Below are positions 17,554 through 25,537 of a stretch of DNA of 37,559 bases, in pieces. The notes beneath the pieces were generated by a model, which was not told the DNA's origin, searched no databases, and saw nothing but the letters and a program-made list of their open reading frames with translations. Origin of the DNA: Candidatus Parepulonipiscium sp. PG-Nuni2H_MBin01 (GTDB lineage: Bacteria; Bacillota; Clostridia; Lachnospirales; Cellulosilyticaceae). How positions within the stretch are numbered: the first letter of the stretch is position 1; the number at the start of each line of letters is the position of its first letter. A program made the position numbers and the translations under genes. The stretch covers positions 1-37,559 of the forward strand of contig MDJM01000039.1 in the NCBI GenBank assembly GCA_001994995.1. Reading direction: 5' to 3'.

Positions 17554-18222
17554 ATGAGTACATCTATGATTTTTTCAAGCATACTATTTATGGGCCTTAC
17601 TTGCAGCCTAGGGTGTAGTTCAGTTTCCACACCGTTTATATTGGGCAGTTTACTAGGTGAAGGGTATGATGTTCAAACAAGTAGAAAAGCTATGTTACTC
17701 TTTTCGCTTGGCAAAGTTATATCTTTATCATTTTTGGGATTGTTATCGGCTATATTTGGTTCTATAGTATTGACATATGTAGAACAAGCGTATCCTAACA
17801 CTACTATGTGGATTGTAAGGATTGCTACATTGTTATTAGGAATAGCTATTTTATATTCAGCATTAAAAAAAGATGCTTGTGGCAGTGGGTGTGGCTCATG
17901 TCCTTCTAGTAAAAAATGTGGTTCTAAATCTGCTCCTAACATAAGAAAGAAATCATATTTATTTGCAGGGGCGTTATATGCAACAATACCTTGCGCACCG
18001 CTAGTTACAACATTGACTTACGCAAGTACAATGACTCCTATTCTAGCTATGGCGCTAGCGGGGTTATTTGGGGTTGTAAATTCGATTATCCCAATTTTAT
18101 TCTACGCTTCTATGGTGGGACTGGCGAATACAGAATTTACACGAGACGCGCCAAAGTTTGTAAAATATATTAAAATCACCGGTGGAATTATTCTAATTTA
18201 CGCCGCTATATTTCAAGTATAA
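17554..18222 (+). CDS. CcdA/SafE-like polytopic membrane protein with Cys-rich loop
   Basis: 222 residues, about six helices in two similar halves, resembling the CcdA/DsbD-beta and TauE/SafE (PF13386-like) group. Helix 1 carries LTCSLGCSS (Cys17, 21) and helix 4 carries ATIPCAPLV (Cys147), consistent with the paired membrane cysteines that move reducing equivalents in CcdA. Between the halves there is a short loop CGSGCGSCPSSKKC (Cys109, 113, 116, 122), unusual for CcdA and possibly a metal or Fe-S site or thiol relay. Last gene of the operon, 11 bp after the activator. A transporter of sulfur compounds or metals is the alternative reading. Confidence 0.7.
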   Translation: MSTSMIFSSILFMGLTCSLGCSSVSTPFILGSLLGEGYDVQTSRKAMLLFSLGKVISLSFLGLLSAIFGSIVLTYVEQAYPNTTMWIVRIATLLLGIAILYSALKKDACGSGCGSCPSSKKCGSKSAPNIRKKSYLFAGALYATIPCAPLVTTLTYASTMTPILAMALAGLFGVVNSIIPILFYASMVGLANTEFTRDAPKFVKYIKITGGIILIYAAIFQV

Positions 18223-18230
18223 TAATGCTA

Positions 18231-18263
18231 AAAGTGTTGCAATATAATTGTAACACTTTTTTT
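18231..18263 (+). terminator. Terminator of the reductase operon
   Basis: AAAGTGTTGCAAT (18231-18243) pairs with ATTGTAACACTTT (18247-18259), one G-U, loop ATA, then T run. Confidence 0.88.
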
Positions 18264-18540
18264 CGCGTTTTTTGAAAATTTGGCCAAGTAGTGATTTAAT
18301 TCACGGTTAAAATACAATTTTCTATAATATATGACTGGTTTTATTCATATATTTATTAAGTATGTAGGTGAAAATTAGTTTTTTTATCTAAAGCTAACTA
18401 ATAGATTTTGTACAAAAGTAGCAATAATTTCATTAATAGTTTCAACATAGAATAATAGTAATTGGTTTATCTTAAATTGGATTTAATGTATAATATAAGT
18501 AGGCTAGAAAAAATACATTTAGAGAAAGGAAGTTTTATAC
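18264..18540 (+). other. 277-bp intergenic region with a probable promoter
   Basis: Very AT-rich. TATAAT at 18489-18494 is a good -10; the -35 at the right distance (TTTATC, 18466-18471) is poor. No riboswitch, small gene or repeat recognised in the rest. Confidence 0.4.
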
Positions 18541-19215
18541 ATGACAGCTTTAACTGCGGCAGTTGTTGCCTCAATTTTAACATTAATGATTACTATTTCA
18601 GTTACAATAGGTTATATGGATAAACGACATATGTTGGAAATAGCTGAATTAGAACAAACTATTGAAGATTTAAAATTTAAATATCAGGGGGACCCAGATG
18701 ATCCAAATAGACAGGATACATATAGGGTTTATCAAGCAATGGTTACACATACAGACCAACCAAATCATTCTCAGTTTTTATATCAAGACTGCAGTAATGT
18801 GAGTGAAGCATTATTAGAACCATATGATTATTCAGAGATAGTTAAGTCAGTACAACATCCTACAATTATAGGAGTTACACCAATTGAAAACGGTGCTTTG
18901 GTATCTTATATAGATAGCGCTGACTACGCTTTGTTTATGAATAAATCAGTACCTATTAGAATAACTCCACCTATGATGAGAAGGCCAATTTATAAACTTG
19001 CTATGGTAGCTGAGCATAATGATTTACCGTTTGAAGAGGTTTCACCAACTAATTTTACGTATTTTCAAGATTTACTTGAAAAACCACCTACAATACAATT
19101 AGTAGATATAAATGGTAAGTTATATATTGATAGTATTACTTACTATGGCTACAAAGTTACTTATGCACAACATATAGAAAACCCGAATATATTAACAAAA
19201 GTTAAGAAAAAATGA
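18541..19215 (+). CDS. Membrane-anchored protein of unknown function
   Basis: 224 residues, not recognised. Residues 4-25 form one hydrophobic helix (VVASILTLMITISVTIGY), followed by a short charged coiled segment (IAELEQTIEDLKFKY) and a mixed alpha/beta domain of about 150 residues without known motifs. The predicted topology is a single N-terminal anchor with the domain on one side of the membrane. ATG behind AGAAAGGAAG. It lies 24 bp ahead of nfeD-like and floA on the same strand, so it may belong to the same membrane-microdomain operon (inference). Confidence 0.65.
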   Translation: MTALTAAVVASILTLMITISVTIGYMDKRHMLEIAELEQTIEDLKFKYQGDPDDPNRQDTYRVYQAMVTHTDQPNHSQFLYQDCSNVSEALLEPYDYSEIVKSVQHPTIIGVTPIENGALVSYIDSADYALFMNKSVPIRITPPMMRRPIYKLAMVAEHNDLPFEEVSPTNFTYFQDLLEKPPTIQLVDINGKLYIDSITYYGYKVTYAQHIENPNILTKVKKK

Positions 19216-19239
19216 TGCAAGATTTAGGGGGGTGAAGAT

Positions 19240-19719
19240 ATGGAATTTCTGATAGATGGGATGACTACAATTAATGTAATGTTTTTGATATTAGGATTTA
19301 TATTAATGGGGGTTGAACTATCGATGCCTGGTTTATCTTTTCCGGGCATTGCTGGTACTATTTGTTTTATTGTTAGTATATTTTTAATTGCAGATACGGT
19401 TGCAGAGGCAGTAGTTTTAATTGCGGGGATATTAGTAATATTAGCCATTATGTTTGCGATTATTATTAAGATTTTATCAAAACGCGGGTTTAATTTAGTA
19501 TTACAAGACGATATAGCAGCGGTTAAGCAAGATACATCAGATTTAATTGGAAGCGAAGGCATAGCACTTACAGACCTTAGACCAACTGGCTTTGTTCAGA
19601 TAAATGGGACTCGTGTCGAAGTAATATCTACAGGAAGATTTATAAATAAGTCAGAAGTCATTCGTGTAACACATAATAAAGGTAAGAATTTATTTGTGGA
19701 ACCGATTACTAAACTGTAA
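19240..19719 (+). CDS. NfeD family membrane protein (short form)
   Basis: 159-residue NfeD-type partner of flotillins. Three or four helices (about 8-30, 35-53, 57-80) precede a C-terminal OB-fold domain that begins DLIGSEGIALTDLRPTGFVQINGTRVEVISTG, the signature segment of NfeD C-terminal domains, and ends NLFVEPI. It lacks the ClpP-like protease domain of long NfeD proteins. ATG is preceded by AGGGGGGTGAAG. It lies 18 bp before floA, the usual arrangement (yqeZ-yqfA in Bacillus). Confidence 0.88.
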   Translation: MEFLIDGMTTINVMFLILGFILMGVELSMPGLSFPGIAGTICFIVSIFLIADTVAEAVVLIAGILVILAIMFAIIIKILSKRGFNLVLQDDIAAVKQDTSDLIGSEGIALTDLRPTGFVQINGTRVEVISTGRFINKSEVIRVTHNKGKNLFVEPITKL

Positions 19720-19737
19720 TTTAAATGGGGGGAAGTT

Positions 19738-20697
19738 ATGTATACTATAGAATCTATAATTATATTAGGTGTGTTATTCTTACTCGTAATACTGTTTTTC
19801 GCGTTTATTCCAGTGGGATTATGGATTTCTTCATTAGCAGCAAATGTAAAGGTTAGTATTTTTACTTTGATTGGTATGAGACTTAGAAGAGTTAATCCAT
19901 CTAAAATTATTATACCACTTATTAAAGCAAGTAAAGCGGGATTAAACATTACTGTCAATCAGTTAGAGGCGCATTTTTTGGCTGGGGGTAATATAAATGC
20001 TGTGGTTAATGCGTTAATTGCTTCTGAGAGAGCAAACATTGATTTACCATTTGAAAAGGCGGCAGCTATTGACCTTGCAGGTAGAGATGTTTTTGAGGCT
20101 GTAAAAATGAGTGTTAACCCTAAAGTTATACAAACTAAAAGTGTTTCAGCAGTTGCTAAAGATGGTATTGAGTTACGCGTTATGGCACAAGTTACTGTGC
20201 GCGCTGATTTGGAAAGGTTAATTGGTGGTGCTGGTGAGTCTACTGTACTTGCAAGAGTTGGAGAAGGGATTGTAACGACTGTTGGTTCTGCTAAGAGCCA
20301 TAAAGATGTTATTGAAAATCCAGATAATATATCTAAAATGGTTCTATCAAAAGGGCTAGATGCAGGTACTGCTTTTGAAATTTTATCTATCGATATAGCA
20401 GATATTGATGTAGGGCGTAACATTGGGGCTAACTTACAGACTATGCAAGCTGAAGCTGATAAGAACATTGCGCAGGCTAAAGCTGAGGAGAAGAGAGCTA
20501 TGGCGGTTGCTAGAGAGCAAGAGATGAGAGCTGAAGTTGTGGCAGCAGAAGCTGAGGTACCAAAGGCGCTAGCTCAAGCGTTGCGTGATGGGAAAATGGG
20601 TGTGATGGATTATTACGATATGCAAAATATTATTGCAGATACTAAAATGAGACATACGCTTTCAACTAAAGATGCTAACAATATTGGAGGAAAATAA
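19738..20697 (+). CDS. floA: Flotillin-like protein FloA
   Basis: 319-residue membrane scaffold of functional membrane microdomains (FloA/YqfA family, about 330 residues in Bacillus). An N-terminal hydrophobic hairpin (5-35, [17 protein letters not shown], then [13 protein letters not shown]) anchors it. The PHB/SPFH-like domain contains [24 protein letters not shown]-like [17 protein letters not shown] and [11 protein letters not shown] long Ala/Glu-rich helix (about 240-285, [19 protein letters not shown]) provides oligomerisation. ATG behind TGGGGGGAAG. It overlaps nothing but is only 1 bp from the next start, whose ribosome site lies in its last codons. Confidence 0.95.
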   Translation: MYTIESIIILGVLFLLVILFFAFIPVGLWISSLAANVKVSIFTLIGMRLRRVNPSKIIIPLIKASKAGLNITVNQLEAHFLAGGNINAVVNALIASERANIDLPFEKAAAIDLAGRDVFEAVKMSVNPKVIQTKSVSAVAKDGIELRVMAQVTVRADLERLIGGAGESTVLARVGEGIVTTVGSAKSHKDVIENPDNISKMVLSKGLDAGTAFEILSIDIADIDVGRNIGANLQTMQAEADKNIAQAKAEEKRAMAVAREQEMRAEVVAAEAEVPKALAQALRDGKMGVMDYYDMQNIIADTKMRHTLSTKDANNIGGK

Positions 20698-20698
20698 G

Positions 20699-20899
20699 AT
20701 GCCTCCAAAAAAACGTAAGCCACGTCAAACTCATTATGAAATTCCAGAAGATATTAAAAGTGAGCCTCCAAAAGCTCCTATAAAAGAGCCGATAAAAGAG
20801 CCGGATTTGAGTGAGCAAGATATGTTATTAAAACATATTATAATAGGAGAGGTGTTGTCTCAACCAATGTGTAAGAGACGTCGCCGCAGACTACCATAG
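20699..20899 (+). CDS. Small basic Pro/Lys-rich protein downstream of floA
   Basis: 66 residues, strongly basic at both ends (PPKKRKPRQ at the start, CKRRRRRLP at the end), with a Pro/Lys/Glu-rich middle (KAPIKEPIKEPDL) and one short helix (LLKHIIIGEVL). I start at the ATG at 20699 because TTGGAGG lies at the end of floA; the frame opens a few codons earlier in floA. The position matches yqfB after yqfA in Bacillus, but sequence similarity cannot be judged. Its stop codon is inside the first arm of the terminator, so termination and translation end are fused. Confidence 0.75.
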   Translation: MPPKKRKPRQTHYEIPEDIKSEPPKAPIKEPIKEPDLSEQDMLLKHIIIGEVLSQPMCKRRRRRLP

Positions 20900-20918
20900 A
20901 AATATGGTAGTTTTTTTT
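20891..20918 (+). terminator. Terminator of the nfeD-floA operon
   Basis: CTACCATA (20891-20898) and TATGGTAG (20903-20910) with loop GAAA, followed by eight T. The upstream gene stops within the stem. Confidence 0.88.
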
Positions 20919-20995
20919 GCAATAAATACCTTGTATTAACTACAGAAAATCGGTTTACCCTAACATTAATATATTAATGGAGAGGTGATTACAGT

Positions 20996-22147
20996 TTGAG
21001 TAAAGTAGTTTTAGGTATTGATAGACTAGATGAAGTGATAAACCTATTTGACGGTAAAAGAGTGGGTATAGTCACTAACCCGACAGGTGTAAATAGTGAG
21101 TTCGTTAGCACAATTGATTTATTTTATAAGAATACGAACTTAGTTGCATTATATTCTCCCGAACATGGCGTACGAGGAAATATTCAAGCTGGAGAGAAAG
21201 TTGAAACGTATATAGATGAAGCTACAGGTGTGAAGGTTTATACTTTGTATGGTAAAAGTAAACGTCCTAGTAAAGATATGCTAGATGATATTGATATTTT
21301 AGTGATTGATATTCAAGATGTAGGTTCTAGATTATATACTTATTTATACACTATGGCTTATTGTATGCAAGCGTGTAAAGATTATGGAAAAGAAGTGGTT
21401 GTGTTTGATAGACCAAACCCAGTTGGTGGGGTTGAGGTGGAAGGTAATTTAGTTAAGGAAGGTTTTACATCATTTGTAGGGCTATATCCAATACCATATC
21501 GATATGGATTAACTATGGGGGAGTTGGCACATTATTTTAATAATGAGTTTCAGATTAATGCCCAACTGACTGTAGTTACGATGAAAAATTGGAAGCGTGA
21601 TATGTATTATGATGAAACTGAGCTACCTTGGATTATGCCTTCACCAAATATGCCTACAATTGATACGACAATTTTATATAATGCAACTTGTATATTTGAA
21701 GGTACTAATATATCTGAAGGACGAGGCACTACTAAACCGTTTGAAATTGTGGGTGCGCCTTGGTTGGATGCTAATCTGTTAGCACAAACGTTAAATGCCA
21801 TTGGTTTAGGTGGTGTATATTTTCAGCCTATATATTTTTCTCCTACATTTTCTAAACATGAGGGTGTACTATGCCAAGGAGTTCAAATCCATATATTAGA
21901 TAGAAACAATATAAAACCAGTTAAAATTGCGTTGCATTTATTAAAACATATTATTTTACAAAATGAACATGAATTTGAATTTAGTGCACCATATACGCAG
22001 AAAGGTAAACCTATGATTGACTATAATACAGGTAGCGACATTGTTAGATTAACTGACTTTGACCCTGATACTTTATATGAGGAGTGGGAACATGAAAACG
22101 AAACCTACAAGCACATTAAGCAACAATATCACTTATATTCTACGTAA
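20996..22147 (+). CDS. namZ: Exo-beta-N-acetylmuramidase NamZ-like (DUF1343, GH171)
   Basis: 383-residue enzyme of the DUF1343/NamZ family, which removes terminal MurNAc from peptidoglycan fragments. Family landmarks in order: RVGIVTNPTGV, YSPEHGVRG, VYTLYGKSKRPS, DIQDVGSRLYTY, DRPNPVGG, PYRYGLTMGELA, WIMPSPNMPT and FEGTNISEGRGTTKPF. Start is a TTG at 20996 behind GAGAGGTGATT; the ATG-started shadows inside are not real. No signal peptide, unlike secreted Bacillus NamZ, so it probably acts on imported muropeptides. It is 16 bp ahead of the NagZ gene, as in the ybbC-nagZ pair of Bacillus. Confidence 0.92.
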   Translation: MSKVVLGIDRLDEVINLFDGKRVGIVTNPTGVNSEFVSTIDLFYKNTNLVALYSPEHGVRGNIQAGEKVETYIDEATGVKVYTLYGKSKRPSKDMLDDIDILVIDIQDVGSRLYTYLYTMAYCMQACKDYGKEVVVFDRPNPVGGVEVEGNLVKEGFTSFVGLYPIPYRYGLTMGELAHYFNNEFQINAQLTVVTMKNWKRDMYYDETELPWIMPSPNMPTIDTTILYNATCIFEGTNISEGRGTTKPFEIVGAPWLDANLLAQTLNAIGLGGVYFQPIYFSPTFSKHEGVLCQGVQIHILDRNNIKPVKIALHLLKHIILQNEHEFEFSAPYTQKGKPMIDYNTGSDIVRLTDFDPDTLYEEWEHENETYKHIKQQYHLYST

Positions 22148-22163
22148 TCAAAGGAGGAGTATA

Positions 22164-23921
22164 ATGGAAATGACAGTTAAACAAAAGATAGGCCAACTAT
22201 TTATGGTCGGCTTTGATAGTACTACAGTAAATTCACATATTGAAACTTTAATTAAAGATTATAATGTAGGAAATGTTATATTGTTTGAGAGGAATTGCAA
22301 AACGCCACAACAGACATTTAAATTGGTGCAAGATTTACAGCGCTTAGCGATAAAACATAATGGTGTACCTATGTTCATTGGAATTGACCAAGAAAATGGA
22401 ATGGTAGTTAGGATTAGTGATGGAGTATGTCAGTTTCCTACTAATATGGCGCAGACTAAAGGAGCTAGTTTGGATGAGATTTATCATATGGCTAAGTATA
22501 CAGGGGAAATGTTAGGTGCATTGGGGATTAATTATAACTTAGCACCTTGTCTTGATATTAATAATAATAAATCTAACCCGATTATTGGTATTAGAAGCTT
22601 TGGGGAGGATAGCGAGACTGTAGCTACAGCTGGAGTGGCATGTATAGATGGGTTTCAATCTAGTGGGATAATTGCTACGGCTAAACATTTCCCAGGACAC
22701 GGGGATACATCAGTGGATTCACATTTAGCTTTACCTGTGATTAGTTATACGAAAAAAAGGTTAAATGAAGTGGAGTTATATCCTTTTAAAGTTGCAATTA
22801 AAGCAGGAGTTAAAAGTATAATGACAACTCATATAAGATTTATGACTTATGATGATAAATTTCCTGCTACGTTATCTCAAAAGGTTTTAACTGATTTATT
22901 AAGAGTACAGCTAGGGTTTAAAGGGCTTATTATAACAGATTGCTTAGAAATGAAAGCTATTGATGATACGTATAGCGTGGAAAAGGCAGCACCTATGGCT
23001 ATTAAAGCAGGAGCAGATATTATATGTATAAGTCATACGCAAAAGTTACAAACTAAAGCACTAATTGAAACTATTGACCAGTTTGGCAGTAATGAAATTT
23101 TGCAAAAAAGAGTTATTAGTTCGTGTCACCGTATTATTGCACAAAAGGCTAAGTTAAATATTAAAAATTTTTTAGAAAGACAATTTGAAGATATTGAAAG
23201 CGTACTTAATCCACAAGAAGCTATTGATTTGGCTAAAAGAGTTAGTAAAGATAGTGTTGAAATTATACAACAAAGACAAAGTCTACCATTAGCAGCTAAA
23301 AAAATATTAGTAATTGCGCCTAATTCACGTGGTCTTAATGGCGCAGATGGACAGTGGCATATTCCAAACTTTGCATCATTTGTTAAAAACAATGTTGTGA
23401 ATAATGATATTACAGCAGTTAAAATTGAGAACCAACCAACAAAAGCTGATATACGTGAATTGGTTAATAAAACTAAAGAATTCGATACGATTATCATGTG
23501 TTTGTATAATGCACAATTTATGAAGCCTCAGTTAGATTTAGCTCAACAGATTTTAGATACCCATCATTGTGTAATTTGCATATCTATGCGAAATCCATAT
23601 GATATAAATTATTTAAAAAACACACAAACAGTAATACAAGCCTATGAATATACCCCTTTGTCAATGAGTACTTTAATGGAGATGTTATTTAATATACATG
23701 TAGAGTATATTGGAGAAGAGGAAATTCAAAATAGCATTAAAAAGGAAGATAAAGAAGAAATAATCACAGATATCTCTCCAGATACACAAGATATAACCCA
23801 AGATTTAACTCAAGATGTACGAGATTTAACCCAAGATTTAACTCAGGATGTACAAGATTTAACCCAAGATTTAACTCAGGATGCACAAGATATAGTTCAA
23901 GATTTAACTCAAGATGCATAA
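22164..23921 (+). CDS. nagZ: GH3 beta-N-acetylglucosaminidase NagZ-like with repetitive C-terminus
   Basis: 585 residues. The GH3 domain removes non-reducing GlcNAc from muropeptides. Landmarks: KIGQLFMVGFD near the start, FIGIDQENGMVVRI, APCLDINNNKSNPIIGIRSFGED, the catalytic His/Asp loop KHFPGHGDTSVDSHLALP and the nucleophile Asp in IITDCLEMKAI. A second domain (about 350-520) follows, then a hydrophilic tail of TQDL-type repeats (last about 45 residues). The start at 22164 is set by AAAGGAGGAGT; an upstream in-frame extension overlaps namZ and is rejected. No signal peptide, so with NamZ it suggests cytoplasmic wall recycling. Confidence 0.92.
   Translation: MEMTVKQKIGQLFMVGFDSTTVNSHIETLIKDYNVGNVILFERNCKTPQQTFKLVQDLQRLAIKHNGVPMFIGIDQENGMVVRISDGVCQFPTNMAQTKGASLDEIYHMAKYTGEMLGALGINYNLAPCLDINNNKSNPIIGIRSFGEDSETVATAGVACIDGFQSSGIIATAKHFPGHGDTSVDSHLALPVISYTKKRLNEVELYPFKVAIKAGVKSIMTTHIRFMTYDDKFPATLSQKVLTDLLRVQLGFKGLIITDCLEMKAIDDTYSVEKAAPMAIKAGADIICISHTQKLQTKALIETIDQFGSNEILQKRVISSCHRIIAQKAKLNIKNFLERQFEDIESVLNPQEAIDLAKRVSKDSVEIIQQRQSLPLAAKKILVIAPNSRGLNGADGQWHIPNFASFVKNNVVNNDITAVKIENQPTKADIRELVNKTKEFDTIIMCLYNAQFMKPQLDLAQQILDTHHCVICISMRNPYDINYLKNTQTVIQAYEYTPLSMSTLMEMLFNIHVEYIGEEEIQNSIKKEDKEEIITDISPDTQDITQDLTQDVRDLTQDLTQDVQDLTQDLTQDAQDIVQDLTQDA
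23790..23921 (+). repeat. 4 x 33-bp in-frame tandem repeat ending at the nagZ stop
   Basis: Units at 23790-23822, 23823-23855, 23856-23888 and 23889-23921 encode DLTQDLTQDVQ-like 11-mers. In the last unit the final codon is TAA where the others have CAA or CGA. The array therefore ends exactly at the stop codon. Confidence 0.93.
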
Positions 23922-23933
23922 CAATAAGATTAG

Positions 23934-23971
23934 AAAAAAATAAGCAACGTCTAAGACGCTGCTTTATTTTT
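23934..23971. terminator. Bidirectional terminator between nagZ and dacF-like gene
   Basis: A-rich arm with AATAAGCAACGTCT pairs with AGACGCTGCTTTATT with small mismatches, flanked by A7 on one side and T5 on the other. It serves both converging genes. Confidence 0.75.
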
Positions 23972-25235
23972 ATGCTGGAATAAACCAGTATTTATTAGAT
24001 GCGTATAAATAATCTACATAAAGCTGATAAGCTAAATAAATGGCTTCTTCTAAAGTAATATAATCGTTATCCAAAATATTAGCTGTACTAGTTACGCCCC
24101 ATGAAATTATTGAACGAGGTAATGTACTTTCTACCTTATTTAAGATAAATTTTGCATAACTACCTGTTAAAGTATTATGCTGTGCATACATTAATGAATG
24201 AGGTTCATAAAAACTATCCCAATAATCCCCATCCATTCCCGGTAAAATCTTCTCTAACATTTTTACAAACTGTTCTCCTGTAACATATGACTTATAGTTA
24301 GCGTTAGAAGGTTCAATAATTTTATTTGTTAACATATAAGAAACATAAGGCTCCGCCCAGTAAGAATATGAGACGTTAAAAACTAAAGTGTTGCCATCAA
24401 TAACTTCTGATTTAAAATTAGAGCCACCGTAATTAAGTAACTTATTCATATCAGGGAATTGGTTTTCTGTATCTGATTTTAATATTACCCCAATAAGTGA
24501 AATATCATCATACTCAGCATAAGCTACTATACAATACCCAGCTGGAGTATGAAATCCTGTTTTTGCTGCCACGGCATATTCATTAAAAAATTCGGTTTCT
24601 GAACGCAATACCTTTGCGGAATTAAGCAAAGAAATATTTGTGTTAGTATTAGTTTTCGTAAAATTATAACTAACAGTGCTAGCAATCTCGCGTAAAGTAG
24701 GAGAACTAAAAGCAAGCTTTGCAATAAGCGCAAGGTCATAAGGAGTAGTGTAATGCATAGGCTCATGATAGCCGTGAGGATTAACAAAGTTTGAATTAAT
24801 CGCTCCAGCTTGGGTTGCCACATCGTTCATAATATTTGCAAATTCAGTAATGGAACCTGAATGAAACACTGCTAAATCATGAGAAACAAAATTATCTGAA
24901 CTTAATAAAACAGCATGAATACCGTCAAGATAAGTGTATGTATCACCGACCTTAAGACCAATGTTACTGCTATCAGCAGGAACAATATCCTTACTACTCT
25001 GAGTCTGAGTCACAGTTGAAAATGGGTCTACTACATCCTGTAGCAGTATATAACTTGTTAAAATCTTCGTAGTACTGGCTGGATAGAATTGACTAAAAGG
25101 ATTTTTACTATATAAAATAGTGCCTGAGTCAGCTTCTATTAAAATAGCACCTTCTGCAACTAAATCTAAAGTACTAGCAAACGTGACGGGTGTAACAAAT
25201 AATAAAACTAAACTAAAAATTATTTTTTTAAGCAT
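23970..25235 (-). CDS. D-alanyl-D-alanine carboxypeptidase (DacF-like, S11)
   Basis: 421-residue low-molecular-weight penicillin-binding protein that trims the terminal D-Ala of stem peptides outside the cell. A signal peptide (1-20, LKKIIFSLVLLFVTPVTFA) is followed by the three active-site motifs: STTK with Ser54 and Lys57, SDN (113-115) and KTG (225-227). NPHGYHEPMHYTTPYDLALIA is typical of S11 enzymes. The C-terminal portion (about 270-421) is not the standard PBP5 beta domain or amphipathic anchor; it looks like a helical, aromatic-rich domain I cannot name. ATG behind AAGGAGGAT. It is divergent from the TetR gene across a repeat-bearing 302-bp region. Confidence 0.88.
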   Translation of the reverse strand: MLKKIIFSLVLLFVTPVTFASTLDLVAEGAILIEADSGTILYSKNPFSQFYPASTTKILTSYILLQDVVDPFSTVTQTQSSKDIVPADSSNIGLKVGDTYTYLDGIHAVLLSSDNFVSHDLAVFHSGSITEFANIMNDVATQAGAINSNFVNPHGYHEPMHYTTPYDLALIAKLAFSSPTLREIASTVSYNFTKTNTNTNISLLNSAKVLRSETEFFNEYAVAAKTGFHTPAGYCIVAYAEYDDISLIGVILKSDTENQFPDMNKLLNYGGSNFKSEVIDGNTLVFNVSYSYWAEPYVSYMLTNKIIEPSNANYKSYVTGEQFVKMLEKILPGMDGDYWDSFYEPHSLMYAQHNTLTGSYAKFILNKVESTLPRSIISWGVTSTANILDNDYITLEEAIYLAYQLYVDYLYASNKYWFIPA

Positions 25236-25377
25236 GGTTATCCTCCTTATATATTCATTTATATTATAATATATAGATTGGAATGTGAAAAGGAGAAAAT
25301 TAAAAAAATTTGCTTTCTTATGAATGAAAAAAATATATCAGGCAATACTCTAGTAGTTAAGTAATATCTAAAAAAAA

Positions 25378-25501
25378 ATTTTATAAGGAATTGTATTAAA
25401 AAATATTTTATGGTAATACTTTAATTACCGTAAGAAAGTTCGGTTATCAAATAAAAATATTTTATAAATTATTGTATAGGAAAATATTTTATGGTAATAC
25501 T
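25378..25501 (+). repeat. Tandem 81-bp direct repeat carrying duplicated promoters
   Basis: Two copies (from 25378 and from 25459) share ATTTTATAA, TTGTAT and the stretch AATATTTTATGGTAATACTT at the same 81-bp offset. Each holds TTGTAT-N17-TAATAC (25391-25419 and 25472-25500), a plausible promoter. The third GGCAATACT at 25341 is a weaker echo. The remaining part of the 302-bp gap (25236-25377) holds only the dacF-like leader and AT-rich sequence. Confidence 0.75.
25412..25429. promoter_or_regulatory. Candidate TetR operator
   Basis: GGTAAT-ACTTTA-ATTACC is a perfect 6-bp inverted repeat with 6-bp spacer, overlapping the -10 of the first promoter copy. The second copy keeps only the left half (GGTAATACTTTA at 25493), so it would be a weaker site. 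Confidence 0.5.
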
Positions 25502-25537
25502 TTACTTATAATTAAAAATTAAAAGGAGAAATAAATT

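Noticed and set aside
23790..23921. CRISPR-like direct repeats
   Set aside because: The 33-bp units are contiguous without spacers, are in frame with nagZ and encode a peptide repeat.
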